The position numbers and the translations under genes are program-made. From positions 29,843,201-29,907,200 of the forward strand of contig CP099846.1 of assembly GCA_030062745.1 (NCBI GenBank): a stretch of 64,000 nt of DNA, written 5' to 3'. Below, piece after piece: positions 10,561 to 22,600 of the stretch (position 1 is the stretch's first letter; each line of letters starts with the position of its first letter). A model generated the notes under the pieces. It saw only the letters and a list, made by a program, of their open reading frames with translations, ran no database searches and was not told the DNA's origin. The DNA comes from Capitulum mitella. Its lineage: Eukaryota; Arthropoda; Thecostraca; Pollicipedomorpha; Pollicipedidae.

Positions 10561-12813
10561 CCCACGGGGACAATGGCGAGTCGAGCGCCCGTCCGGGTGG
10601 ACACAAGATGTACACCCAGGGAAAATTGGAAATTTGGGGGCGAAGCACTGTCAAGTTCACGGCCAGCCACGGCTAGGACAAAAGCTTACGTCGAGCAGGC
10701 TACCTCCTCGTCCATCGTTCTTCCGCGACGGTCCCGTGATGAATGGTCTTGACTCACGCGCCCAATGACTGTCACGTCGCCCGCTCGCCCGTCACGGTCC
10801 ATCAGAGTGCTTGGTGTTGGTACGCCTCAGAGACAACATCGGATTTCAGCAGAAACTGGGCAGCATTGGTAGCCGGCTTTCCAACCTATCGCTTATTCTA
10901 CCGCTTGGTGTTTTGAGAACGTAAATATCAAGCAAAGGGACATGGCTGCGTGCCTGCCGGCCCCTTCCCTCTTGGTCCACGGCCGCGTCGTGCCGCGTTG
11001 TTTACTCTTGCCTCACGGCGTTACGCCCGTTCCCACCGAGGACGTCACATTCTGACCACTAATGAGCCGCTGCCGACTCCGTCTCCGACCACGAACGACG
11101 ATGTCGTAACGGCCGCTCGACAGCCGTGGGCGCGCCGCCGCCGCCGCCGCCGCCGCCGCCGTATCACCAAACTTCGACGAAGAAAGGAAGGCAGCCAGCG
11201 ATACGGTTGCGATTGCCTGAAGTTTAGCTGACTCAGTGTAGCGTACACTTCCGGGCACACCGTACAGGCGCCAGCTTTTTATGGGGCATAGCTGTCTTAC
11301 GTAGCAAGGCTTCCTTCAGCACATTAAAACCTGCCGCATGTTTTGGAAATCAACAGCAAATGGAGCGTGGGCTACGATTTTAGGAAAAAACGACCTATTT
11401 CCTCAGCACATGTCGCCAGCCTTACAGCCTAATTACGCCATCGGTAAATTAATCACTAGCTCCTGGCAACATATGTCACTAGATATCCGCCTGACTGCCA
11501 GTAAAACCGGTCCAGTCCGTCCGGAGCGACAACCGTTCCAGATGGCCGCATCCATAGGCGGCGGAACGAAGGGGCACAGGAGCGCCGTGCAGCTCCTTGA
11601 ATCGCGAAAAAACACCATTAGCCCTATGCTGTTCCATGATAAGAGACTGAAAAAGACTTTGGCGCCTCCTCTTTCCTCTCCCTTGACGATACACGCGCCG
11701 CAGGTAGTGCCTGCATGTCGCCGCAGTGACAGCAACATACGTCGGAAATCAGAGTCGCAAGAAGGGTTGCCATTTTCCAGCCGTGCGGTGCGTCGGTGCG
11801 TTCCTCCGCAGAAACGTCAGCGCAGCTTGAAACATGGATGCACTTCAGGCATCCGGCCCCTGGCCACTGCTGGAGATTGCGTACAGGTCCTCTCCGAACC
11901 ACTCGCGATAGCCGGAAGTCGGCAGCTAGCCATGGAACACAAGATCAGAGCCAAGCGCCGACGGGAGTGAGCCAGTCCCCGTGTCGCCGCGGCAGAGATC
12001 CTGGTCTTTCACACCTGAGCGTTCACATGTCTTCAGCCGGTCGGAGCCGAGTCGAGCCGAGTCGCTCCCGTGGGGCCAGATGAAGGGCGAGAGCCATTCC
12101 TCGACCCACGCGAGGATCGGATCGAGATTGGAACCACGCCAGGCGTTTTAGCTGCCTTTCAGCCTGTACCAGGCCATCAGACCTGTCTGATCCATGTTTT
12201 ACAACCTGGGTTTTAGCGACTCAGGCATAAATGGTGCGCTGGAAGAATCCGTTTATAAAACACACCAAACTATTCGATTTTAACCAAGCCTAGATTATCG
12301 TCTATAATGTGGTTGTGGTAAAGACGAGTTTCTTCGGCTCACGTCTAAGAGGTAAACCTTTTAAGGGACTGAAATGATTCCATGTAGATTTAGCGAAAAT
12401 ATGCCCAGCCATGATAGCTATTTTACAATTCACGCGTATCCTACGAAGGATTACAGTGATACGAACAATACCAAAGGTTTGTTCCCTAATTCATCAACTT
12501 GGTTTGGATGGTCAAATTCAGGATAAGGTTAGACTTATTGAGCCTTTCACATATATCTACTATTCACGACGAAGTGCTGCCTCGCCAACGACTGCCTCGG
12601 TTCCTCACAAAGGTCTACATGTGTTTGGAAACATTCCTTCAACCCGGAAAAGGAACAGTTTTGTTCACTCGACACAACATAAATGTGTCCATCCGACTGC
12701 AGCGGACAGTACTGTTTAGAGACTACGGATGTTAACATCCGCGTCCCCTCCATCTTCCCTATCGGCCCCTCCCTTCCCTCTCTCTCTCTCGCCCTGCTCT
12801 CTCTCTCGCTTAC
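10561..12813. other. No gene recognised; downstream side of the homeobox exon
   Basis: If the - strand homeobox gene continues, its next exon (starting with the WF of helix 3) should lie in or below this interval; I did not find it. A short (CGC)n run lies at about 11134-11161 and a CT-rich tract at about 12775-12812, directly downstream of the homeobox exon's donor. Confidence 0.35.
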
Positions 12814-13060
12814 CCGGATCTGCGCCTCGTCCACGCCGAGTTCGACCGACAGCAGCATCAGGTCGCTCTCGTGAGGGTTCCGGTTGGCGCGGAAGCTGTG
12901 CTCGAGCGCCTGCTGCTGCGGCTCGGAGAGCGGCGGCAGCTCGCGTGACGGCGACAGCTGCGGCGACACGGGCGACAGCTGTCCGGGCGAGAGCCGCGGC
13001 GGCGACGGGCTGCCGAAGCGCTCCGAGCCGCCACTGAACCGGTCCGAGCTGGCGCCGAAT
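12814..13060 (-). CDS. Homeobox exon, first 46 homeodomain residues, HOPX/PRD-like
   Basis: An 82-codon exon on the - strand has a good donor (CCGG|gtaagc at 12813) and an acceptor after a pyrimidine-rich tract (cggcag before 13060). A Ser/Pro-rich lead is followed by LSEPQQQALEHSF and NRNPHESDLMLL, then GVDEAQIR at the donor. Aligned on the standard homeodomain, Q12, L16, E17, F20, N23, R24, L34, E42, Q44 and I45 fall in expected places and the exon ends after residue 46. The 46/47 intron is characteristic of PRD-class homeoboxes. Proline at 26, where most homeodomains have leucine, and the acidic helix 2 resemble HOPX, which lacks normal DNA contacts. The recognition helix is on a missing exon, so subclass and DNA binding cannot be judged. 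Homeodomain identity is fairly sure; HOPX relationship is an inference. Confidence 0.65.
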
Positions 13061-13531
13061 CTGCCGACGCGGTCGGGCGCATCAGCAGGGAGGCAGAGAG
13101 GCTTACGTCGGCACATGTTCAAACAACAAAGCTACGCGGTGTGGTCCAGGTAAAGAAACTTGCGAAACAGTCTGCAGCACATGTTGGAAAGCGTTACAAC
13201 CGCAACGCGACGTAAATGATGAGTAAATGATGAGATACATAACACTTGCGTCGATTTGATCACAAAATAACAAAGTACATGCACAAAGGCACACACACAC
13301 ACGCAAACCAGAACGTGACGTGACAGTAATAGTCTTGGCATTCTACGCAGTTCTTCACTGGATTTTTTCATACGGTACATGTAAATACACGCATTACCGC
13401 TGCGATGTGGACACGCCAATTCTATGAAAAGTTACGGGTACTTAATTAGATGAAAACGCCTTGGATGCACATAGAATTCAACACAGTGTAACACATTGCC
13501 AAGCATGCCAACAAAAGCGGACGACTGGCCT
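13061..13531. other. Presumed intron, nothing recognised
   Basis: This is sequence upstream of the homeobox exon on the - strand. A short (CA)n run lies near 13295-13305. No other feature is supported. Confidence 0.35.
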
Positions 13532-14057
13532 TCGTTTTTACCGACCTGCTGTGGCTGTTGGTAATGCATGTCAGCCGAATACTGCAATTATGTTACCATT
13601 ACAACTTTCATCACCTATCTGCTGTGACTGTTGTCATGTGTATACGTGCGATCGGGAAAATATAAATTTGACTGTGGTGGAACATCTACAACGTCCCACT
13701 GGGTCACGCACTGGGTCACACATACCTACAAATGGGGGTGGAGGACTTTTCACCACATCATAGCATCGATGCGTAATGCTTCACACGCGATTGCCACCTC
13801 TCCACAATGGCATGCGTATTGCACAGCGGCATACGTGCCAATGAAGCAATGATTCGGTCTGAAGCGCAGCTGTGGAATTGCCGTTGCAACAGGCGCTGAA
13901 TGTCATGTAAATGATGTTATCACAGATCCGTGCCAGGAGACCGGTGCTGGCAGTACAGCAGCCACAGCAGACAGGTGATGAAAGGTGTGATGGTAACATA
14001 ATTACGGTATTCGGCTGACATACAATATGGACTGCTGCGGGACGTCGGTAAAAAGGA
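13532..14057. repeat. Inverted repeat pair, about 105-bp arms, 310-bp spacer
   Basis: The arm at 13532-13640 matches the reverse complement of 13950-14057. Both read as ...CQPNTAIMLP... or CQPNTVIMLP... and share tgtcagccgaatac and aattatgttaccat. The two arms have diverged by roughly 15-20 percent. Likely a foldback transposon or two opposed copies of one repeat. Confidence 0.7.
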
Positions 14058-15290
14058 AGGATTTGTGACGGTGAGTGGGAGAGAAAAGGTAACGATATAA
14101 GGATGAGTATCCAATGCATTATGTTCCAGAGCTGTATAGTTTCTTTTAAGTGTATCACATATATCATGTGCGGTTATTTCCGTGTTCCACGGGGTCCTGT
14201 AAAGTTAAGTAAATTGTTCTCAAAATCGCCAAAAACGGTTCCCACGCAAGTAGCAAACACTGCGGCAGAGGAATCCCTAACTGTCATTGCGCTAACGCAG
14301 AAAATTCAGGAAACATGACGTTCATGAAAGTCGCAGCCTGGACCCACTCGTGCAGCGCTTACAGTTTAGCGGCGCCGATTCCATGAGCTGGCGTCACTAA
14401 TCGTCATCGTTTCCGGTGCTCCACGGTCCGAGACATTGCTTCGAGCCGCGAGCAATGACATGCAGATTTCATCAGAACCTTTTCACTTATTTCCCGCCGT
14501 CCCAGCCTCATTGCTGGCTCAGCTGCTGAGCTTCTGACCCACCTAACCTTGACAGGTTTCGCTTGTCCGCTCTCGCTGGCGTGGATTCAGACCCCATTCC
14601 ACCATCAATAGACTGTTGACATAGTTGGTATACCACTAGGGCGAAACCTGCTGTTGGCCAAAAACACGCTGAAGGCAAGTTTTTTCGTCCCTAGAGATCC
14701 TGTTAAAAGCATCGTGTCTTCCCCCACCTACGAGCGGCCGCGAAATCGAAAACGACCAGCGAGCCTCACACGGCATCTTTGCAATTACGTCTCATTTGAG
14801 TTCCACAGCAGCCGCTCCAAGGGACGAGCTAACCGTACTCACACAGCCTGTCCAGTGTCCGTCCATTTCCAGAACCATGCAAAATGGTGCACGATGGGAC
14901 ACGTCCATAAAGCCCCGCTTCACGGACCACCCATCAGTTTTTCACCATGAGTCACGCTCGTAAACGGAGCAGGTGCGACCACAGCAGGACGTGAGACTCC
15001 TTGGCCTCGAAACAGGCTCGGTGTCCGCACATCTGAAGCAGGCATTGGATCTGGTTGTCTGCTGATGCGGGCTTAAAGCCTGTGTTTCAGCCTGTTAACC
15101 AAGGCTGGACGTAAAACTGGGCCTGCTCGCGGAGGCTGTGTCGCGAGGAGCGTATTCGCCCGGCTTGAGACCTCGGCTGCAGCCCTCTGCCTAAGAGCCG
15201 TACGACGCACGGGGAGGGCTTGTTGGGTTGTGGCTCTCGGACCATTCTGGTGAGTTTTAAAGCCGTAGCCTACGAGGTAGGTCTGTAAGG
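14058..15290. other. No gene recognised
   Basis: Short non-conserved ORFs only. I see no repeat structure or RNA gene here. Confidence 0.4.
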
Positions 15291-15700
15291 AGTCGTAAGG
15301 AGCTGTGAAGCCTGCGGACTGTGGCCGGCCGGATCCGAGCCCCGCGAGCTCGACCTCCTTCGGAGCGGCGAGCGCGTCTGGCCGGCCGGCGCTGGCAGGC
15401 GGCCAGCGCTCGTGCCGCCGTCGCCGGGCTCGAGCATCGGCTCTCGGGCCGACTGCCAGGGTGGTCCCTCAGCACGGCTGTCCGGCTCCGCCTGGCGAGG
15501 CCGCGCCGGGTCTAATCGCGCCCTCCGGCCGACCGGACCCGGGTGTGGCGGGTCTGGCCCCAGCCTCCCGTTCGGACCCAGCCCCGCCTGGGTCCTCTTC
15601 CAGAGGACCCTGACGGGGCTGGGTCCTCTGGGGGACTCGGGCTCGGATGGCTCTGAGGTGCCACACGACGGACGCGCCGGCGGTGGCGCGCGCGTTGAAA
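15291..15700. other. CpG-rich block
   Basis: A 400-bp GC- and CpG-rich island lies 2.2 kb upstream (on the - strand) of the homeobox exon. It is a candidate promoter or 5' exon for that gene. ORFs in several frames are explained by composition. Confidence 0.25.
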
Positions 15701-17330
15701 TATGCTTGTATGAACTGCCGAACTGGAAACTGCGGCATTGGCTTTGGCACGAACAGTCAGATAGGTTATTGACTGCTGACCTCGCTATGATCGTGCGATA
15801 TTAACTGGGTATGGCCCTGCGTCATATAATGAAGACGATATGTCTGCAGCCTTGAGCTGACCTCGAAGGCTGTGTTTAAGTTAACCCTTCGCAGAACGAG
15901 TAATCATCAGTTCCAGTCACTGTTCCAAAACCGAATGGTGAGACATTGCATGAACTATCAGTGACTTCCCGTCTGGAGCGCTGACGTTAGTCTGAAGCCG
16001 GTCGTCACGTCGACCGGACGTTTACGCTACACCGCTGTGCGATTCGTCACCTTCCTGTCACACTTCCGGGCCATCCAGAAATCCGTCCCCCGCGTCTCCA
16101 CGGTCAGGACAAGCTGACTCACAAGCCTGACTCACGTCCAGGGCTGAGAGACGCAGAGTGGACTTCCCGGCTCCAGCGCAGCTGTCCGAGCAGCCCCAGG
16201 CATGAGCCAGCCGGGGGCGGGGGAGGGGGCTAGTTTGGAGTTATCGTGCACCCATCTGGGAGCCACCCTGTGAAGAGCTTGTCTACAGATCAGCTGCTGG
16301 AGGAGGAAGTGTGGCTTGCGGCCTTGTAGCGATAAACGGAGCGATTGTCAGGACATCAGACTTCGTGCCTAACTGGTGACGGCCGCAGCAACAGTGATAA
16401 CAGCAGCGATAATAGCAATGGGGAAAAAACAGCGAACAGGGCCCACTGAAGATGTTGACGGAGTTAATGAGTTTGCATGGTGTTTTTCGCGAAGTTAAAG
16501 ATTGATTTGATCCAATGATTCTTTCATCTATCCCCTCCCTCTCTCTTTCTTTGCCCCTCACTCTCTCTTTTCTCTCTTGCCTTCTCTTTCCCTTCGTTTA
16601 TCTCTCTTTCTTTTCCTCTTCCTCTTTCTGTCGGCCTTTTCCTCTGCCTCCTCTCTTCTGTTCCTCGCCTTCAGTTTCCATCTTTCTTTTCAGTCTGCGC
16701 AATGCCTTTTTATTACGACAAACAATGGCATTACAACAGCAGTAGTGCACTATCATGCCTAATTTTTTTTTATCGCCAGATATTTGTATGTGACCTTCAC
16801 TAATGCTATGTGACTCCTAAAACCAATCGGCGTCCTATCGCACCCAATCGCACGGCCATCAAACGAGTTCACGCTGACAGCGTGTTCCGGCTGTAACCGG
16901 CCTGGCCGCTCAGCGCCCGTCCGGCCGTGAGTTGTTAAGCGGCACCGCCCGGCGATCCGCCGCCTGAGGCCCGCTCACAAGCAGCTGCGGCGGCTCCTGG
17001 TCTCCGCGCAGCTCATGGGCACCCCAGTCCGGCAGCAGGAACTTTCCGGGCCTTTAGTGCCACTCTCCAGCCGTAGTGCTCGTTCCCGGTGCCTGGGTGT
17101 CCATAAATGGTCTCTGAAAGTCTGTGTTCGACCTCAGGAGTGTTCATATCTGAACTTTGGGTGCTTGCGCATGGCCCCTGAGTGCCTCTATCCGGCCTGG
17201 GGTGCCCATGTATGGCTCTGGGTTCTCGTTCGGCGCCTGGGAACTCATGCATGATCTGCTGGCATCCACATACGGTCTCTGAGTACCCTGTCCGGCCTCC
17301 GATCGCCTGACTCGCAGCGCCGCCGGCGGC
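15701..17330. other. No gene; CT-rich tract 16520-16690
   Basis: A long pyrimidine-rich stretch on the + strand (ctctctttctttgcccctc and similar) occupies about 16520-16690. Nothing else is supported. Confidence 0.4.
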
Positions 17331-17555
17331 GTGACTGAGGTGTCACGCCGCCGCCGGCTGTCGGTCATTCCGGCACGAGCGGGCGGTGGCGGCGTGACCT
17401 TGCGCCATCGACACAGAGGACGGCGGTCGGAGCCGGACACACGTGACAGAGCGGCCGGACCGGCGGCGGCGGCCCAGACGGGCCGGACACAGCGGCGCCG
17501 GCGAGAGAAGGCCGGACGGAGCGCGGAGCACAGCCGGAGAACCGAGCACAGTGAC
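17331..17555. other. CpG-rich block next to the 17.5-kb array
   Basis: GC-rich, with ORFs in several frames on both strands. No exon was supported. Confidence 0.3.
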
Positions 17556-17870
17556 CAGGCACAGGAGTGTAGGAGATCCGGGTGCGCTGACCGGCCAGAG
17601 GAGTCGAGGAGATCCGAGCAGAGTGACCGGGCACAGGGATGGAGGACATCCGAGCAGAGTGACAGGGCACAGGACTGTAGGAGATCCGAGTCCAGTGACC
17701 GGCACAGGAGTGTAGAAGATCCGGACATCCTGCCCGAGAAGAGGTGTGTAGAAGACCTGGACATCCTGCCCGAGCAGAGGTGTGCAGGCGATCCGAACAG
17801 AGCGATGGACAGAAGAGTGTCGGAGACCCAGGCGCTCTGACCGAGCAGAGGAGTGTAGGATATATGGTCA
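17552..17870. repeat. Degenerate minisatellite, about 36-bp unit
   Basis: About nine diverged copies of gtgaccgggcacaggagtgt plus aggagatccgagcaga. ORFs in this block on both strands are products of the array. Confidence 0.75.
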
Positions 17871-19740
17871 GACTGATCGGGCAGAGACAGAGAGAGAGTG
17901 AGACAAACACCCGTGAAAATTGCAGGGGTCACTAGGTCGCAAATTAGAACTAACGAAGTCACGACTGATCACCCTATCTTTTCAGTTGCATTGGTTACCG
18001 TTTTCCCTGAACTGAGGAATAAATGCCCGTCGTCGAAATCGTGAAGAAAATGGCCAGGCAACAATAAACACGGCTCCACATAAGAAAAAAAAAACAACAA
18101 AGATTACACAGCCAATGCATACATCAAAACTGACATGAGAATTGACATAGAACTGAAGACCGTTAAAGCAGGGTAAGGCGTAGTGAACATCTTAAGTGAG
18201 TCTGGCCGTCCAACTACACATATTCTGATTGTCGAATCTGATTGTCAGGTCCTGAAAGCAACATTATGCCCCTCTTTAGCGTTTTTAGTAAGCGGATATT
18301 TACGGTTTTCGATTTTCTCGGACAATACTGTACTAAGGTCGATGTTGTATAGAAACAGACGACATATTTCGGACGGTCTTACTCGTCCTTGCACACAGGT
18401 CGAGAACAGAGTCAGAGACTGGTGAAATACAAATGCAAAATTTCGAAAAACATGTGCTCAGTCCCACGGGAACATTAAATATGCTTTCCATATTGGTCTA
18501 GGCGACTGCTCTGCCATAATCCAAACCTAAGATTTACATGTTCTTCCCCTTAATCGTTCGCCGTGACTTAAATTACGCTCTATCCATGCTCATCGTGTTA
18601 TCGTTCGCTAAAAAATAAAATAAGACACATGACGCCACACACATAAATAGTACAATAATATAAATATAAATACAAATACAGATAAATGTATTTATAGTAT
18701 AAATATAAAACCGCATGGACTACCATGAAGTTAAACGAAACGAAATGACATTGCGCGAATATATAGGTGGACATTTGCTTAGCTCTTGTAATAAGTAATA
18801 TGCCATAGATGGTCGGCAATAAACTTCAGTGGGCGCTACAGAGTCAATATGTGGACCTGAGATGCTCCACTCTACTGTTTTGAGAAAAGAGCAAAAAACT
18901 GTTTGTAACAGCCAACCTCACAAACAGTTGTGACGAATTTAGAACGACATGCTTTTAGAAGACAATAAAAATAACAGTTCAGCGCAGCACAATACAAAAA
19001 GAAACAGTTTAGAAGAAACATCAAACGGTTTTGACAACCATGGCCATTTTGCAACTGTTTCACAACGACTTAGACCCACAGTCAAATTTTTGCAGTTCAG
19101 ACCATCCCCGACATTCTCCACTGTCCTTGGCGAAGAACAATGCGGTCTCAGCTAGTGAATCCCCCTATTATTTGTTTAGCCGTTGCTCGCTGATTTGTTT
19201 GCGCAGCCAACGGCTGTCGCGGGAGCTCCAGCCTCAATCGCTGTGAAATACGGCCGGACGGGTCTGTGACTGAGACCTGTTTAATATCGGAAGCGCTGTC
19301 GCATGAACCACTGACAGTCCTGTCCCGCTGTCCGGTGGGCGCGCACACGACGCTGTCAGCTCGCCTTCTGACAAAACACCGGTCGGTTAGTGGCGCGTTA
19401 GGTCATCAAGGATTCCGGGAATTTCGCCCAACGTTGTTGGCAGAGCAGGATCAAATGCGGCCGACGTAACGCGGCGCTTAATTGATGCCCTCCGGCACGC
19501 AACGGGAGAGAACGCGACAGCAGCTCTCCGGGTGCAACAGATGTCTTAAAATTATACGGTTCCACGATACTGTCTCAAACGCTGAGCGGAATATTTGGTA
19601 GCCGTGAGCGAAAAAGGCATTGTTCTGATTGAGACGCGCGATATGTCTTGATCGACTTGATATGTCGATATCATCGACAGACCCCAGTTAAACAATTAAC
19701 AGCCCGTCCCTACTGGAGGCCCCGCGACAGTGGAAGTGCC
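17871..19740. other. AT-rich non-coding DNA with a degenerate hairpin-element copy
   Basis: The segment around 18310-18420 (ttttctcggacaatactg, atttcggacggtcttactcg, cacacaggtcgag) is a diverged copy of the element at 2059-2256. An AT-rich simple-repeat patch (ataaatataaat words) lies at about 18650-18710. No exon was found. Confidence 0.45.
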
Positions 19741-19742
19741 GC

Positions 19743-20248
19743 CGCTCGCGCTCGGTCGCCCTGACAGCTGCCGCGCTGAGCAGCGGTCGGTCGCGCTGAC
19801 AGCTGCCGCGCTGAGCAGCGCTCGCTCGCGCTGACAGCTGCCGCGCTGAGCAGCGCTCGCTCGCGCTCGGTCGCGCTGACAGCTGCCGCGCTGAGCAGCG
19901 CTCGCTCGCGCTCGGTCGCCCTGACAGCTGCCGCGCTGAGCAGCGGTCGGTCGCGCTCGGTCGCCCTGACAGCTGCCGCGCTGAGCAGCGGTCGGTCGCG
20001 CTGACAGCTGCCGCGCTGAGCAGCGCTCGCTCGCGCTGACAGCTACCGCGCTGAGCAGCGCTCGGTCGCGCTCGGTCGCGCTGACAGCTGCCGCGCTGAG
20101 CAGCGCTCGCTCGCGCTCGGTCGCCCTGACAGCTGCCGCGCTGAGCAGCGGTCGGTCGCGCTCGGTCGCCCTGACAGCTGCCGCGCTGAGCAGCGGTCGG
20201 TCGCGCTCGGTCGCCCTGACAGCTGCCGCGCTGAGCAGCGGTCGGCGC
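19743..20248. repeat. Minisatellite, alternating 45- and 36-bp units
   Basis: About thirteen copies of ctgacagctgccgcgctgag plus cagcg and a variable number of (g/c)gtcggtcg or ctcgctcg blocks. Units differ by 9 bp, so on the - strand the array is one long ORF (SARQLSGRPSATDRC repeats). I see no evidence that it is translated. Confidence 0.9.
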
Positions 20249-20685
20249 CGGCGCGCACCAGTCCGATTTGGCGCCGTTTCTGGCGAGCGCGCGACTAACG
20301 AACGTGACAACTGCGACCCGCTGCTCCCGGAATGTCGTTTCTGGGTCAGAGGCGGGTGAGTGACATTTTTGTCGGGCTCAGTCTCTGCGTGCGCTCTCAC
20401 GAGTCCGCACGCCGAGGCACATTCAGCTCCTCTGTTGGAACTTAGGGTTGAAGGATCGTTCCCCGCATATCCACTCATGCCTGGAAAGCCAATGATTACA
20501 ATGGTTTTTGGCTTTCTGCAGGACCGATACAAAGCAAACGTTAAAGGGTCTGATGCAAAAACATCGTAATCAAATAACGATCTCGCATAGATGTCATTCG
20601 TCTTCAGTTTTTGCGGTTCTTCACGCCATCTTTGCCTTGAGAGCACATTCCTGAAAAAGCTCTGTCTGCATATCACAAACCATTC
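20249..20685. other. Spacer between two minisatellites
   Basis: No exon or motif is supported. Confidence 0.4.
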
Positions 20686-20923
20686 GTCAGACGAGTGCCG
20701 TGACTGTGGGTGTCCGTCAGACGGATGCCGTGACTGTGAGTGTCCGTCAGACGGATGCCGTGACAGTGAGTGTCCGTCAGACGGGTGCCGTGACTGTGAG
20801 TGTCCGTCAGACGGATGCTGTGACTGTGAGTGTCCGTCAGACGGATGCCGTGACTGTGAGTGTCCGTCAGACGGGTGCCGTGGCTGTGAATGCCGGTCAG
20901 ACAGGTGCCGTGACTGCCGCCGC
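20686..20923. repeat. Minisatellite, 30-bp unit, eight copies
   Basis: Unit cgtcagacggatgccgtgac plus tgtgagtgtc, well conserved. The length is a multiple of three, so several frames stay open; coding function is unlikely. Confidence 0.92.
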
Positions 20924-20969
20924 CGGTACCGTGACCATCCGTCGGGCGTCTCCCGCGGCCGCCCGATCG

Positions 20970-21060
20970 CGTGACGTCACGCCGGCCGGGCGTCCTCATG
21001 TCGATACACGGCGGCCTTATATAGGGTCGCGGCGGCCGCGGCCGGCGGATCTGAGCCGGA
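20970..21060 (+). promoter_or_regulatory. Candidate core promoter: CRE plus TATA box
   Basis: A perfect CRE, TGACGTCA, at 20972-20979 is followed about 40 bases later by cttatatagg (21016-21025) in a CpG-rich setting. The TATA word also reads well on the - strand (TATATAAGG), so direction is uncertain. No downstream exon was identified. Confidence 0.3.
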
Positions 21061-22600
21061 TCCGCCGCGGGGATCTGCACCGCTGCCCCACTGTGGAATC
21101 CATGCCGGCAGCCAGGCTTGGCTCAGACTCCCCACCAGCTCTTCTGGCTCGTTTGATGTGTGTGGCTGGTCGATAGGGACAGCACAAAATTTCGGTGGAT
21201 TGTGGTGTGATGCGGTAAAAAGCGTATGCTCGGTGCGGATTTAGCACTCGTAGCGGTGCATCGCGATGCCCACGCCATGGGCGTAACGTTGTTTGATGAC
21301 ATGCGCAAGCCACAGCCACCTTTGATGGTCGCCCGATAAAGGTCTTTGGCAATTCCAAACACCTGTTTGCCAAATCGCTGAGTTACAGACGACCGGCTTG
21401 AAGACAAACCGCCACACCTCCACCATGTCGTCAGCGGTTCTCTGGCGCTCAGTGTGGCTGCGAGACGGGTCGGCTCCAGCTCAGTGATGTGCAGTCGTAC
21501 GCCGGTCTCTGTTTTAAGCCTTTCGTTAAATGCGCTCCTGACGACGCTCCCGCGCAGACGGACGGCACCGCCCAGCTCCGTAAGGCGACATTCCCGACTG
21601 TTTTATGCGGCTGACCACGGCTGCCCGGCCGCCGCACAGGCCTTATCGCAACATCTGCACCAGCTGCAACAATCAGGCCCCGAGCTCGCAATCGGACGGC
21701 AGCCACCTGGCCAAATGGGCGGCTTTGCGCCGGCCAAATGACCAGCAGTTACGCACAGTGAGCACCCCTGCGTCGCGAGGACCGCGGTCGGGTTCAACGC
21801 CCGAAAAGACGACGCGTTTCGCCCTGCAGCAGACCGTTGTGGTCCGGACGGAGCGGCCCCTGCCTGGGGACTGCCACGACGCACTGCTGCGTAACGTCCG
21901 CGGCCGGAAGGCAGGGCGGCGGCGGCCGACGCCGACAGCGCCGGCTGGACACCCCACTCAGCCTTGGCCCCGGCGGCGGAGTGGACGGGAAACAATGGCC
22001 GTCGGAGCGTCCGCCTGTCCAAACAGAGCGACGGCACGTTCACGCGCGACGAGACAGGAACGCAAACAGCGCGCCCGCCGGCGTCGAATTTTCTCCGCCC
22101 GTCGCGCGGCGCAGGCCGGCGGCGGCGCCGACGCCGGAACGGGTCGGCTCACGGCGAGCCCGAGTAGAAACGCGGCGAGCCAGAGCAGGAACACGGCGAG
22201 CCAGAGCTGCCGTGGAAGCCAGGAACCGGCCCTGAGCTGACAGCGAGCCGGGGGCGGCGCAGCGCCGTCCGCCGGCCCAGGAGACGCGTTACCGGCTCGG
22301 CGGCCAGGCGCCGACCCTCCCAGTGGCCGGCGGTCGCAGATGGTCGCTGGACGCCCAGCCCCGCCGGCTGGCTCGACGGACGGCGGCTTGTCAGGATGGC
22401 TGGCGTGTGGCAGGCAGCGGGATGGAGGCGTATCGTTCGTCCATCGGCGCCGGCCGGGGCGGGTGCGCGGCGAGCCCCAGCGCGGGCGAGCTCGCGAGGT
22501 GAATTCGCGGCGCATTTCTGCACGCCAAGACCCGAATCGCGGCAGCAGGAGTGATCGAAAACTGTAGGCTGCGGCTTGCTCCAGGAGAGACAGTATTTAA
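21061..22600. other. CpG-rich region, no confirmed exon
   Basis: About 21550-22550 is strongly GC- and CpG-rich with long overlapping ORFs on both strands, as expected without stop codons. At about 22170-22240 the - strand reads a hydrophobic run (LWLAVFLLWLAAFLLGLAV), which comes from a short repeat gcgagccagagcaggaacac. Treat as a possible promoter block only. Confidence 0.3.

Noticed and set aside
9923-10768. 281-codon ORF of ARDAPWPPPP repeats
   Set aside because: It is produced by the 33-bp minisatellite, changes frame within the array, and has no start or splice support.
17144-17962. 272-codon - strand ORF
   Set aside because: Built mainly from the degenerate 36-bp minisatellite; no conserved motif.
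19696-20676. 326-codon - strand ORF
   Set aside because: Composed of the 45/36-bp minisatellite with unrelated flanks; no splice or start support.
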